A stretch of 64,000 nt of DNA, taken from Mercurialis annua. Lineage: Eukaryota; Streptophyta; Magnoliopsida; Malpighiales; Euphorbiaceae. A program made the translations under genes and the position numbers. The stretch spans positions 5,466,001 through 5,530,000 of the forward strand of contig NC_065570.1 of NCBI RefSeq assembly GCF_937616625.2, read 5' to 3'. The notes under the pieces were generated by a model. That model was not told where the DNA came from. It searched no databases and worked only from the letters and a program-made list of their open reading frames with translations. This document shows, in pieces, positions 1-10,790 of this stretch (the first letter of the stretch is position 1; each line of letters begins with the position of its first letter).

Positions 1-2776
1 CATAGTCCATGCCCTGTCTCTGCTTGTACCCTTTTGCCACAAGTCTAGCCTTGTACCTCTCTACTTTACCCTTAGCATTCTTCTTGACTTTGTACACCCA
101 TTTGACTCCAATTGGTTGATGAGTACTTGGATTAGAAACAAGTTTCCAAGTATCATTCTTTTGGATGGACTGGATCTCTTCATTCATGGCTTGAATCCAC
201 CTCTCATCTTTGCTAGCTTCTTCAAAACTTAAAGGTTCAACATCAGCAAGAAAACATAATAAGTTCATGTCATCTAACCTTTCAGTTTCATTATAAATGT
301 CTTCAAGATTTCGATATCTCCTTGGCCTGTCACTTGAACTTGATGAAGGTGATGTTGATGTCGATGTCTGGGATGAAGGAGCTGGTGAAGCTGGTGGTGT
401 AACTTCAGCTTCATGAACTATTGATTCTTCATCTTCAAAGTAAGGCAGGAAATCATATGATCCTTCCTTTTGTGAACTCCAGTCCCACGATTGTTTTTCA
501 TTAAACTCGACATCTCTGCTAGTCACTATCTTTCCATTGTCAGGATTGAACAATCTATAACCTTTTGAGTTCTCATCATAACCGATGAAAACAAACTTCT
601 CACTTCTATCATCCAGCTTGGTCCTGTGTTGCTTTGGAACATGTACATAAGCAACAGATCCAAAAACTCGCAAATGGGACACACTAGGCTTCTGTTTACT
701 CCAGGCTTCTTGAGGGATCACATCTTTCAAACTCTTAGTTGGACACCGATTTGAAAGATACACAGCACATGCAACTGCTTCAGCCCAAAACTCTTCTGGC
801 ATATTTTTACTCTTCAGCATTGATCTCGCCATATTCAGAATCGTTCTATTCTTCCTCTCTGCAACTCCATTTTGTTGGGGTGATCCTGGAACAGTCAAGA
901 ACCTCCGAATTCCATGCAACTCACAGAAACTTGCAAATTCATTAGAAGTAAACTCTCCTCCTCTATCAGTTCTCAAAGATTTTATCTCATAACCACTCTC
1001 TTTCTCAACAAGAGCTTTGAATTTCTTAAAAGAATCAAAAGCATCAGATTTATTCTTTAAGAAATAAATCCAAGTCTTTCGAGTATAATCATCAATGAAT
1101 AACACAAAATAAGAACTTTTACCAAGCGATTGAGGATTAATTGGACCACAAACATCTGAATGAATAAGCTGGAGTGGCTTGGTAGCTCTGGAGATGGATT
1201 GCTTTGGAAAGCTCTTTCTTGAATGCTTTCCAAGTAAACATGCTTCACATAACTGTCCCGGATGATCAATAACCGGAATATCCTTCACCAATTTCTTTCT
1301 TCCTAAATCTTTCAGATTTTCAAAATTCAAATGCCCGAATCGCATATGCCAAATCCATGATGTATCTTCCACACAAGCTTTCAAACACATAGCTTCACCT
1401 GCTTTCATATCTAGAATGAACATTCTATTCTTTGTCATCGCCACTTTGGCAATAAGATTACCATCACGATCTTTAAGCCATAGAGTACGCCCTTCCATAT
1501 TAATTTTACAACCATTCTCCAAAAGCTGACCAATACTCAAAATATTGCTTTTCAATTTTGGAATATAATAAACATCTTGGAGAAGTTTATGACTGCTATG
1601 TTTTGTCTCAAATAAAACTGTACCTTTGCCATGAATTTCCACCCTTGTGTCATCGCCAAATCGCACATTGCCACTAACTTTAGTATTGAGTTCCACAAAC
1701 TTGCTTTTATCTCCAGTCATATGATTACTGGCACCATTATCAAGATACCAAGCACTCTTGTGAGTTATGGTTTCTTCCTTATTAGAAAAGAATAAAGCTT
1801 GATCTGCTTCATTATCTTGGCGTTCTACAAGCTTTGTCTCCTCTTCTACTGCTTCATTTTGGCATTCCCATGAATAATGGCCATACTTGCTACAAGAGTA
1901 ACACTGCACTCTAGTTTTATCATTTTTCCTTTCGTATACCCCATAATTGCTTCTTCCGCTTCCTCTGCCACGACCTCTATGAAAATTTTGGTTTCTATTT
2001 TCATTGAAAGAGTTTTGTTCGCCTCTTCCTTGACCACGTCCATATCCACGACCACGGCCTCTTCCACGGAGTTGTCCACGACCACCTCTAGTAGAAGAAT
2101 CACCTCTTGATTTGCTAAAGGATTTTGTTAGCAAGGCCTGATCAACATGTTCTTGTTTTCCACGATTCATTCTTTCTTCATGCGCACACAAAGATCCACA
2201 CAATTGATCAATTGTCATGGTCTCAGTGTCTTTTGACTCTTCAATGGCAACCACAACATGATTAAATTTCATATTGAGAGATCGCAAAATCTTCTCAACT
2301 ACACGAACATCTTCTATTCTTTCTCCAAGTCTCTTCATTTGATTAATTACCACCAACACTCTTGTGGTATAATCTGATATGGTTTCACTCTCCTTCATAA
2401 AGAGTGATTCAAACTCAGCCCTTAGAGTTTGAAGCCGAACTTTTTTTACTTTCTCAACTCCCATGACAGAGTTTTGAAGAGTCTCCCAAGCCTGCTTCGA
2501 GGTAGTATTAATAGCCACCTTTTCGAACATATCATCATCCAAACCCTGGTGAATGATTGTGAGAGCACTTTGATCTTTCTTTCTCTCTTTTTCCAAAGCA
2601 TCTCTTTGGACTTGATTTAATGCCGCCTCATCTTCGACCGGCTCAAAACCATTTTCAACTATATCCCACACACCTTGTGAACCAAGGATAGCTTTCATTC
2701 TATTTGACCAATTCTCATAATTGGTTTTAGTGAGTTGTGGGTATTGAAAAGAAAAAGAATTTCCTCTCGATGACAT
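1..2776 (-). CDS. Ty1/copia gag-pol polyprotein (partial)
   Basis: The frame opens at ATG 2776-2774, 12 bases inside the primer-binding site, and reads without a stop to the window edge (about 925 codons). Domains in order: a UBN2-type GAG (residues about 1-220); an Arg/Gly-rich stretch and a CCHC zinc knuckle C-x2-C-x4-H-x4-C (292-305); an aspartic protease motif D-N-G-A (D346); a GAG-pre-integrase zinc region; the integrase core with HSDVCGP (D541) and DRGGEF (D604); and the start of the copia reverse transcriptase at about 870 onward (WVYKVKKN). This order (protease, integrase, then RT) is that of Ty1/copia. The polyprotein supplies capsid, processing, integration and reverse transcription. 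The unbroken frame suggests a recent and possibly autonomous copy, but the RT/RNase H part is not visible. I cannot assign the copia lineage with confidence. Confidence 0.92.
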   Translation of the reverse strand, partial: MSSRGNSFSFQYPQLTKTNYENWSNRMKAILGSQGVWDIVENGFEPVEDEAALNQVQRDALEKERKKDQSALTIIHQGLDDDMFEKVAINTTSKQAWETLQNSVMGVEKVKKVRLQTLRAEFESLFMKESETISDYTTRVLVVINQMKRLGERIEDVRVVEKILRSLNMKFNHVVVAIEESKDTETMTIDQLCGSLCAHEERMNRGKQEHVDQALLTKSFSKSRGDSSTRGGRGQLRGRGRGRGYGRGQGRGEQNSFNENRNQNFHRGRGRGSGRSNYGVYERKNDKTRVQCYSCSKYGHYSWECQNEAVEEETKLVERQDNEADQALFFSNKEETITHKSAWYLDNGASNHMTGDKSKFVELNTKVSGNVRFGDDTRVEIHGKGTVLFETKHSSHKLLQDVYYIPKLKSNILSIGQLLENGCKINMEGRTLWLKDRDGNLIAKVAMTKNRMFILDMKAGEAMCLKACVEDTSWIWHMRFGHLNFENLKDLGRKKLVKDIPVIDHPGQLCEACLLGKHSRKSFPKQSISRATKPLQLIHSDVCGPINPQSLGKSSYFVLFIDDYTRKTWIYFLKNKSDAFDSFKKFKALVEKESGYEIKSLRTDRGGEFTSNEFASFCELHGIRRFLTVPGSPQQNGVAERKNRTILNMARSMLKSKNMPEEFWAEAVACAVYLSNRCPTKSLKDVIPQEAWSKQKPSVSHLRVFGSVAYVHVPKQHRTKLDDRSEKFVFIGYDENSKGYRLFNPDNGKIVTSRDVEFNEKQSWDWSSQKEGSYDFLPYFEDEESIVHEAEVTPPASPAPSSQTSTSTSPSSSSSDRPRRYRNLEDIYNETERLDDMNLLCFLADVEPLSFEEASKDERWIQAMNEEIQSIQKNDTWKLVSNPSTHQPIGVKWVYKVKKNAKGKVERYKARLVAKGYKQRQGMDY

Positions 2777-2787
2777 TTCGTTATTAT

Positions 2788-2800
2788 GGCTCCGATACCA
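2788..2800 (-). promoter_or_regulatory. Retrotransposon primer-binding site (tRNA-iMet type)
   Basis: On the minus strand the sequence TGGTATCGGAGCC lies three bases inside the LTR end. It matches the usual plant copia site complementary to initiator tRNA-Met (TGGTATCAGAGC) with one A-to-G change. It primes minus-strand DNA synthesis. Confidence 0.85.
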
Positions 2801-2803
2801 CTT

Positions 2804-3147
2804 TGTTGGAAGATGGTAGGCCCTTTAATTAAAACACTCACAAAACACTCACACAATAAAAGAAGAGAAAGCAAATATATTTAACTATTTGTATTTGTAA
2901 TTGCTTTTCTTGATTTTGATATCAAAACTTACATGGTATATATAGTAGTTCTAAAATAGAACGTACATGCAACTTATTAACTTAACATTAATAATCTAAC
3001 TTAAGAGTTTAATTCATTTAACTCCAAGTAACATCTATCCATTAATTAATAAACTATGTAAACTTAAGCTTATTAATTTTATTTAACTTAACTTAACATT
3101 TATTCTTTACGTTTTCCTTTGCATCAATTCAAGTTTAATAACTAACA
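2804..3147 (-). repeat. 5' LTR of the copia element
   Basis: A 344-bp segment begins TGTTGGA and ends AACA when read on the plus strand, giving the terminal TGTT...AACA inverted repeat of LTRs. On the minus strand a TATATATA box near 2936-2944 could drive transcription toward the polyprotein. The partner LTR is outside the window, so LTR identity and age cannot be measured. Confidence 0.82.
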
Positions 3148-3750
3148 ATTCATAACCATGTGCAATACATTGTGATGGCCCATGGTAATTTGCAGCGGCA
3201 AGTTGGACAAAGTTCGAGTAGAGGTGAAATATCGGTGAGCTGGCAATGTCCTCCTTATCAGTGGGTTAAGCTAAATACAGATGGTGCTTACAGTTCAGTC
3301 ACAGGAGTCGCCAAAGCCGGGGGAATTTTCCGTAATGACGCTGGGAACTGGCTTGGTAGTTTTTCTACTACTATTGGTGAGGGCTCGGTTATGGAAGCTG
3401 AGTTGCGTGGAGTCCTTCACGGACTTCAAATGGGATGGAATATGGGGTTCAGGAAAATTCTCTTGGAGGTAGATAATAAGTCAGTTGTTGAGATGATTAC
3501 TGGCTTGTCGATGGCAGCTCAGTTTGCTAATACGGTAGCGGCTATTCGTTCTCTGATGGGGAGAGACTGGATTAATGTTAGAGTTTCTCATATATATCGA
3601 GAAGCTAATTTTGCGGCGGATCACTTAGCTTCTCTAAGCGACGACTATTTAGTTGGGTTCTGCTACCACGAGCAACCCCCCAATAGCTTGATCTACTGGA
3701 TGTTACATGACCTGCATGGTACCTCCTATGATAGAAATATTCCGATGTAA
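3148..3750 (+). pseudogene. LINE ORF2 C-terminal RNase H domain (5' end cut off by the copia insertion)
   Basis: About 200 codons open from the LTR edge to TAA at 3750. The protein is an RVT_3-type RNase H as found at the end of plant L1 LINE ORF2. The acidic catalytic set is visible: D in LNTDGA, E in MEAELRG, D in LEVDN, and a late H/D in HIYREANFAADHLAS. There is no true start codon at the LTR edge (first ATG 3175); the frame is open right up to the LTR, so the LINE was interrupted and the rest should lie left of the copia element. A stand-alone RNase H-like protein is less likely because of this junction and the very short 3' tail. Confidence 0.8.
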
Positions 3751-3790
3751 TTTTGCTTAGGCTTTGCCTCTTTTTCTTATACCAAAAAAA
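3148..3790 (+). mobile_element. LINE (L1-type) 3' end, interrupted by copia
   Basis: RNase H coding sequence is followed by a short 3' UTR and an A-rich tail near 3782-3790. The left end is the copia LTR rather than a natural element end. Confidence 0.75.
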
Positions 3791-3839
3791 ATTAGCTGAC
3801 CTGTGTTGTTCATAATCAATATTCAATTTCTGATGCTTG

Positions 3840-3965
3840 TTGGGTTAATATTATCCATGAATTTCTTTTATCACAGTTGACACGTAAGAATTAATGTGTA
3901 TAAATTTTTCATCCCTGAAATCTGAAGATTAAATATTATTCACAAGATTGGCAGGCAGGGGTGAT
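3840..3965 (+). other. Relic of an NLR 3' flank (paralogue ghost)
   Basis: This stretch resembles the sequence after the complete NLR gene (20690-20785 followed by 21500-21520). Shared strings include CTGAAATCTGAA and TTCACAAGATTGGCAGG. At the second locus a retroposon splits the same string. No coding exon of the NLR is visible beside it here; a LINE and a copia element occupy that side. Confidence 0.5.
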
Positions 3966-4443
3966 ATACATCAAAGACATACTGATGGCATTGGTAGCTT
4001 GGGTCAGGCGATACCCTTGATTATGTTCTTTCTCGTCTATGAAGCTAACATCAAAAACAGAACATTAGGGTTAACAGGAGTTGGAGATTTTTTTTAATTT
4101 ATCACCTTTATACATTTAAAAAAAACAAATATTGTTAAATATCACTCTTTTCATCCTTTTTTTCACACTTTTTGATGTTAAAAAGAATGTCACTCTTGTA
4201 TTATTAAGATAAGATAATTTTTTTATCCTTAATATTAATGAGTTTGCTAGATAAAAAATCAATAATTTAGTTGACTATATCAATTTTTTAAGGAAAATAT
4301 ATATATAAAAAAAATTATCTATCACATTTAATATATTTTTAAAATACGTGAAAGTGAAAAAGTGACAAACAAAACGTGACCGAGGTAGTAGAAGAAATTA
4401 TTTGATCCATTCTTTTTTGGGGGGAATAAATAACTTCAAAATT
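3966..4443. other. Intergenic, AT-rich
   Basis: No convincing coding frame or element termini seen. Confidence 0.5.
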
Positions 4444-4790
4444 GGGTAATTAATTTTGGAGGTCGTTGTACTTTTCAAAAAATTTAAAATGGTGACTGAA
4501 CTTCAAAACGTAACATTTTAATTACTATACTATTTGCTTATGTTAAGATAGAATGAAGAAAAATATTTCGAGTCGATTTTTTTTTGATTGTGTGTATATA
4601 TGAAATATAAGGTATTATTTGTCATAAATAATTAAAATTTGATTACTACATATGTATAATTTGACCGTAAAACGCATAAAAATCTCCCAAAATCACATAT
4701 TTAAAAGTTTAGTAACCATTTTGTTATGTTTTGAAGTTCAGTCACCATTTTGCAATTCTTGAAAAGTACAGTGACCGAATCAATAACCCC
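4444..4790. mobile_element. Foldback MITE with 9-bp target duplication (MULE type)
   Basis: The two ends are inverted copies of each other for more than 60 bp (left GGTCGTTGTACTTTTC, right complement GGTCACTGTACTTTTC). An exact 9-bp duplication TTCAAAATT flanks it at 4435-4443 and 4791-4799. A 9-bp duplication is typical of Mutator-like elements. It has no coding capacity. Confidence 0.8.
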
Positions 4791-5089
4791 TTCAAAATTA
4801 TTTGGAGAGGAAGTTTACATCAACTATATTGTTGGACAGTGTTAAAAATTGAATTATTTTGACTTGAGTTCTGTTAAGGTTTTATTGAGTTTTTAGGGTT
4901 ATTATGTTTTAATCTGATCTCTGGCCTTTTCTACCATGAGAACCGGTTGGTAGGTTTGAATTACCTTCTTGTTTTGTTCGAAAGTAAATTGGACCTAAAG
5001 CTGGTCCTATTCAGAGGTTCGATCGTTAGCATAATTTTGGTTTTATTCAGAGGTTCGGTTCAGAGGTCTGATGGTTAGCATAATATTTT

Positions 5090-5692
5090 GGCCAAATGTT
5101 GTAAAAAGGCCAAACCTTTCACAAAAGTCTCGACCTTTCAATTTTGTCGATTTTGGCCAAAAACTGATTATTTGGTTTCACAAAAGTCCTGACCTTTCTT
5201 GTAATGGATGTCTTCAACAACAACTCTTTGCTTTGTAATATTATCAGTTTAATAGCACATGACTACTTTAGCTTAATTGAGATGCATAAATGTTGTTTTA
5301 ATAGAAAATCTCATGTGGTAGCATATGACTATTTTAGTTTATCTAATTGGTTGGGGCATGTCCCTCCAATTATCAAATTCTATGTATTGGCTGATCAATC
5401 AGCTTTTGATTAATAGAACTTTTTATCTCAAAAAAAAAAAAGTCCCGACCTTTCAATTTTGTCGATTTTGGCCAAAAATGGATTATTTGGTTTCACAAAA
5501 ATCCTGACCTTTCAATATTTGGCATGTCACATAGGCGCCACATATGCATCACATAGGCAAATTGAAATCAAATTGAGAGTTGGCCACAGTTGAAACCAAA
5601 TAATTTATTTTTGGATAAAATCGACAAAATTGAAAGGTCAGGACTTTTGTTAAACTTTTATGAAAGGTTTGGCCTTTTTACGACATTTGGCC
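5090..5692. mobile_element. MULE-type MITE, family 1 copy 1
   Basis: Terminal inverted repeats begin GGCCAAATGTYGTAAAAAGG. The flanking 9-bp duplication is TAATATTTT (5081-5089) and TAATGTTTT (5693-5701), one mismatch. A second copy lies at 55605-55962. The extra length here comes from a retroposon inserted at 5199-5437. Confidence 0.82.
5199..5437 (+). mobile_element. 5'-truncated LINE fragment nested in the MITE
   Basis: The insert ends in poly(A) after TTTTTATCTC and is flanked by a 17-bp target duplication with one mismatch (5182-5198 and 5438-5454). Its short frame resembles the extreme C-terminus of a LINE RNase H, including VPPIIKFYVLAD before the stop. Confidence 0.75.
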
Positions 5693-5723
5693 TAATGTTT
5701 TTGATTTATTTTGAGTATGACTT

Positions 5724-6723
5724 AGGTGGCATTCGATGAAACTGAAAATTAAAGTATTGAAAATTAAATGCTGAATTTTAAATGTTGAAAATAATAATTA
5801 CTAATTTTTTAAGTACTGAAAATAGGTCTGTTTGATAACTGCAAATCTGCAATTACTGAATATTATTGAAATTATTATATTATATAAAACCTTTAAAAAT
5901 TAACTATTTTAAAAATAAATTACAAAATATAAATTATATATTATCTAAATTTTTTAAAATATAAAAAAATAATATATATAAAAAAAATTATGAATAGTAC
6001 ATATATCATAAACAAAAATATTAAATTTTTGTTGCACATGTTGATAATTAGTTCTTAAATATTATAGCAATGCTCTCCTTTAATTTGAAAATTAGCTTTT
6101 AAAATAAAACACTAGTTTTTAAAATTATGATAATCTTCAAGTTTTGCGAATCTCATTGAATCGGATGTCGATGTCTTCAGTCTTTCGCCTTTTAGGCGAG
6201 TGCTAGAATTCTCTTATAAGAATAAATCGTATATGACTTGGTTCCATTATAGTTATGTTTGGAGTTCGGTTTCCATCAATTACAAATAAAAATTCAAATA
6301 ATATTAAAAAGTGGATTTATTTGATAAATGACATATAGACTATAAAAAGAAAAATAAAGATAGAAAATAAAATATTTTTAATGAATAATATAGTACTTTG
6401 CAATTTTAGGTGCTGACCTAAATATAATACACTCATTACGATATTAAATATATATATATATGAGATAAAATATTTTTATTTGTGAATAATAATTAAAAAT
6501 AATGAGGATATAAAGTTTATTCAATGATAAAATTAATATTTATTAATTTAATATTTTCAGTAAAAATAAATAAATTAAAATTTTTAACTTATTATTTTAA
6601 GTGATTTTTGGCTTAACTGAATAAGTTAAGTTGAATTTTTTTTTGAATTATCAAACCAACTTAAAACAATTAAGTACTTAATATTTTAATTTAAGTAATA
6701 AGTTAAATTATCAAACACCCCTT
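5724..6723. mobile_element. Degenerate AT-rich foldback element (possible)
   Basis: The ends GGTGGCATTCGAT and the complement GGGGTGTTTGAT are weakly inverted, and the interior is over 75% AT with no coding frame. I did not find a clean target duplication. Confidence 0.35.
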
Positions 6724-6860
6724 AGTTTTTTTTATTATTTTGGTATATTATGGGGACTCTATTTCTATTAAATAAAAGCATGAACACACGTATAAATGCT
6801 ATAGGCTAGAGTTATAGTTTATACACACTAAGTCTAGTTTTTATGTAAATTTTGATTTCA

Positions 6861-8309
6861 TCTATACTATATATAAAAATACGGAGGGTGGGGGACATGC
6901 AAATTTACCGAATGATCCTTCTTAATTAATTAAAATAAAGGTTTTATAATCATTAACTAATTAATTATTTAACTAATCACTAAATATATATTACAGTTAA
7001 AATCCTAATTAGGATAGATAGCTAAATTGTCTCCTATTTAGTTTTTGGGCCGAAATATTGCTAATTTAGTATGGAAAAAATAGCTAAATTATCTTCAAAT
7101 TAGTAGGAATAGAGCTACCATTTAGTTTGATTGAAGTTGAACTTTAAAATTTAATTGGAGTAAGGAATCTAGAGATCTTATCAAATAGTAAACATCCTAT
7201 TTAGAGTTAAACACTTATTGATCTAAATTGACATTGCTTTTTCGGCACTATCAATATTCTATCAAACTTGCTTTTAATTACTTAATTAGAAAGTTTGAAA
7301 ATTACTAACGTGGAATACATTAGACAATTAAGGTTTAAGTCATATTATTTTAAAATAAAATAAAATAAAATAAAATTCAAGTTAAACTATGAACATATAT
7401 AGGTAATTAGCAATCCTTATTTATCTGTTTTAATATACAGTTTTATGTAAATATTAAATTGTTACGTGTTCCGGTAATATCAGAGGCCGAAAGAATAAGG
7501 AGTGCGGACAAATTAGTGTAAAGAGTATGTCAGGAACCTGCATTCAAATTTTTTTTTTAAATGTCTGTACGATATAATACCCTAACATAAAAAAAAAGTC
7601 AAACAAAAACACATGCTTAAATTATATAACTCTAAAAAATAGGCCAAACCTTTTTGTTTTTTTTATTTATGAACAAACATTTTAATTTTATCAATATTTA
7701 AAATAAATTATTAATTAATTTAATACAAAATATTGTTATTACTACTATAATAATGTATTTAGAAATCTACACAACCAACATGTTTATGATTCCATAAATT
7801 ACACTACAAACTTCCAAAAAAAATGTGTAACAGTAAATCTTTTAGATCGAATTATTATGAGGTCCTATATTTATTATAATTACATTTCCGTCCTTTCTAT
7901 TTAAACTCAAACAATATAAGTCTTTTTTCTAAATTTATATAAAGTAAGAAATTTTTACTTTATATTTTTGCATGATTTTGTCATATATTTATATTATGAC
8001 AAAATATATTAAATATAATATAATTTTATAATAAATTTAATTCAACTCATAAAATATTTTTTAATCAAACAAAAAATTCGAACTAATGCATGATTATAAA
8101 TAAAGCGCATTATTTTTTTAAAAAAAAATTATAAGTTAATGTTATTGACGTCAATTAATTTTAAAAATTAATAAATGAAAACAGAGTATTCTATTTATTT
8201 CTAACAAAATCTAATTAATTGAATATTAATTATAAATAAAATATGTTGTTGTAATTATGATAAACGAGTCACTTACGAGCCATGTGCATAGCACGTAATG
8301 CGAAACTAG
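6861..8309 (+). mobile_element. Non-autonomous Helitron, family A
   Basis: It begins A|TCTATACTATATATAAAA and ends CGAAACTAG|T. A hairpin (ACGTGC-ATA-GCACGT type, first base varied here) sits about 10 bases before the CTAG end. The A|TC...CTAG|T borders and lack of target duplication fit Helitrons. There is no Rep/helicase frame. Confidence 0.8.
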
Positions 8310-8737
8310 TATATATAAAAGCACGGATGGGGAAACAGACAAATTTACGGAATAACTCTTTTTGACAGGTAAATTTACGGAATAACCCTTTTTAATTTAT
8401 ATTAAATAACGGTTTTACAGTCATTAACAAATTAGTTATTTAATTAATTATTAAAAAATTATTATAATTAGAGTTTTAGTTAAAATAAAATTGTATTGAG
8501 AAATACTAATTGAATATAAAAAAATAGCTAATCTTTTTCAAATTAATAGGAATATTAATCTTTTGGTTTGGTTTGACTACATTAGCAACGCAATTCATAT
8601 TGTCCAAATTTTTGTTAGTTATTGAGTAAAACTACAAAAAAATTAATATGATTTTTTTAATTTTGTTTTAAAATAATAACACATGAATTGACGAGTCACG
8701 TTACGAAACACGTGCGTAGCATGCAAAGCGAGACAAG
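8310..8737 (+). mobile_element. Short Helitron joined to the previous one
   Basis: Immediately after the CTAG of the first element the 5' sequence repeats (TATATATAAAAGCACGG). This 428-bp copy ends GAGACAAG|T after a degenerate ACACGTGCGTAGC hairpin. The two form a head-to-tail pair. Confidence 0.7.
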
Positions 8738-8802
8738 TATTAGTAAAAACTCTCTGCGACTAATTCATGGACTTAAGCAATTATACAACCTCGTTAAATT
8801 TT

Positions 8803-9162
8803 GGACAAATCCTAAAAAAATATCAAAACTTTGCCATTTTTATCAGTTATGACCAAAACTTTTAAAATTTATAAATATAACCGATTTTACAAATTATAAT
8901 TTTTTATAGCCAAATTCGAATCAAATCGATTTATTTGCCAACATGACAACCATGTATATAACATTTAATCACAATAAAATATCAAATATTTGCGTGTTGT
9001 GTCATAATAAAAGGTCTAATCATAATAAAAAAAAAAAACCGATTCAAAAATGACTATAAAAGAAACATAATTTGCATATATGAGTTATATTTACAAATTT
9101 TAAAAAATTTGGACATAACTGACAAAAATCGCAAAGATTTGGTATTTTTTGAGGGTTTGACC
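8803..9162. mobile_element. Foldback MITE
   Basis: About 80-bp terminal inverted repeats (left GGACAAATCCTAAAAAAATA, right complement GGTCAAACCCTCAAAAAATA). The flanking 9-mers do not match well, so the superfamily is uncertain. Confidence 0.65.
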
Positions 9163-9545
9163 TTCATTTACTGTCATAAGAAATTAAATAAAAAAATTAA
9201 AAAAAACAAAAATTAAAAAATTTACTCATAAAAATTAAATAAAAAATTAAAAAATTAGAAAAATTAAATCTCAAATCTAAGTTAATTGTAATATTTTACA
9301 CACAATAACACTTAAATATAAAAGAAAATAGTAGTATTATTTTTTAAAAATAATAGTACTATTTTTATAAAAAAATTACCAAATTTTAAAATATTGATTT
9401 TTTTTTTTCAGTTTTTCGGTTTTCGGCTCCCTTTTGTACACGGGTTGATAGTTTTCAATTTTGACCGCCATTTTTTCTCATTTCATTCTTCATTACCTTG
9501 TCTCCTTCATCGTTTCCATTCTCTCTTTTGCCATTAATTGAAAGC
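9163..9545. other. Intergenic, AT-rich
   Basis: Simple A/T-rich sequence, then a pyrimidine-rich segment that could be the leader of the fragment at 9546. A W-box-like TTGACC occurs near 9461. Confidence 0.4.
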
Positions 9546-9766
9546 ATGACGATACAAACTTCCCTTCCATTATCAGTTTCTGTTCTCCTCCGCTCAAAAT
9601 TAGGTACTCACACTGCACTCATTTCATTTACTATATATTGTGTTATGATTCTGTATCCATGGCTTAATTAATTTTATGTATATATGTATCTGCAGGTACT
9701 CATTCTGATTCTGCAGCTAACACTACTGATTTGAAGGTTCAATATCGGCACTCGAAAATTTCTTGA
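9546..9766 (+). pseudogene. Possible 5' gene fragment (two short exons)
   Basis: ATG 9546 opens a Ser/Leu-rich start (MTIQTSLPLSVSVLL), resembling an organelle transit peptide. A possible donor (TTAG|GTACTC) lies after 9603 and an acceptor (CTGCAG) before 9696. Joined, they give 42 codons ending in TGA at 9764-9766. A C/T-rich leader precedes it. It could be the decayed front of a nuclear gene for a plastid protein. I do not recognise the product, and the splice sites are only plausible. Confidence 0.28.
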
Positions 9767-10570
9767 AGTTGTTGTTGTCGCCTTGAGGTAAATCTCTGGC
9801 GACCTTGTCGTCGTCTTTGATAATCTCGTCGTCTTTCAGCTTAATTCTTTAAAGATTTTAAAGTTTACCTATCTCGTTAGTTTATTCAAATTAATCTTAG
9901 GGTGCATTTATATATAGTAGTTACTTTGTTTTTTACAAAATAAATTGTTATCATTTTCATCTAGTGATGAAACTAGCAGAGTAGATAAGATATAAAATAA
10001 CCGTAAAAAAGCCTTAATCTACTATTATTATTTGATTAATTTTAAAATTGTAGAGATAATTATATAATTTTTTTTTTCAGAAGCAGTAGTTAGATAGATA
10101 ATAAAAGTTGAGTTACAAGAGTATCTAATAAAAAACTACTATTATTTATTTGATTCTATCCACAGCATAAATTGTTTTTAATTATTAAAAATTATAATCA
10201 TTTTACAGATTTATAAAATCTAAAGAGGTATTTCTATCTGTTGTAGTGTTTCCCATAAATATATTATTATAAATATTATAAAAATATGTATAATACAAAG
10301 ATAGATATGGACAAACACACATCAGTGAGTGAAGCATCAGACACAATTTACACCAATCAGGCGGTGGATTTTAATATTAGAACTTGGTCAGATTGTCTAA
10401 AACATGACATATTACATAATAAATAAATCATATCCATTTATTTCAATATTATCAATTGTTTGACGAATTGTCTATCACATGACGCGTATTATAGCTCTTA
10501 CATTATGAGGTATGGAATATGCAGATATGAAATATGATACGATCAGCATGGGATAATTAACAAATACTAG
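9767..10570. other. Intergenic region upstream of the NLR
   Basis: AT-rich, with no coding frame or clear element ends. Confidence 0.4.
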
Positions 10571-10576
10571 TTGACT
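10571..10576 (+). promoter_or_regulatory. W-box in the NLR promoter
   Basis: TTGACT (in AGTTGACTTTG) lies 220 bp before the NLR start codon. WRKY factors bind TTGAC[C/T] and often control resistance genes. A related TTGACG occurs about 110 bp further upstream. Confidence 0.4.
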
Positions 10577-10790
10577 TTGATCTACAGTTTGCTTCATTAA
10601 TGGCACTGGCAGTGGCACAGTGACACATGATCAGCACTGGTTCTAGTTTTTGTATCTACTTCGCCATTGCGTTCAATCTTTCTTATTCTTCATTTCCACT
10701 TTCCTATTGCATTCAATCTTTCTCTTTTGCTTTCTATTACTTACATCTCATTACATTGGCTTTATTGAAAGAAAAGAAAAGAAAAGAATT

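Larger units (their letters stand above)
1..3147 (-). mobile_element. Ty1/copia LTR retrotransposon, 5' half
   Basis: One LTR, a primer-binding site and a gag-pol frame are present in the expected order on the minus strand; the pol 3' part and second LTR lie beyond position 1. The LTR edge at 3147 abuts LINE coding sequence, so the element inserted into a LINE. It looks young: the polyprotein frame has no stop over 925 codons in this window. Confidence 0.93.

Noticed and set aside
1846..2110. Valine- and serine-rich small frames
   Set aside because: Out-of-frame readings of the Arg/Gly-rich part of the copia GAG.
10650..10790. In-frame extension upstream of the NLR ATG
   Set aside because: The extra 47 codons start without ATG and are Phe/Leu-rich leader sequence; MAAAILEIF at 10791 is the typical CNL start.
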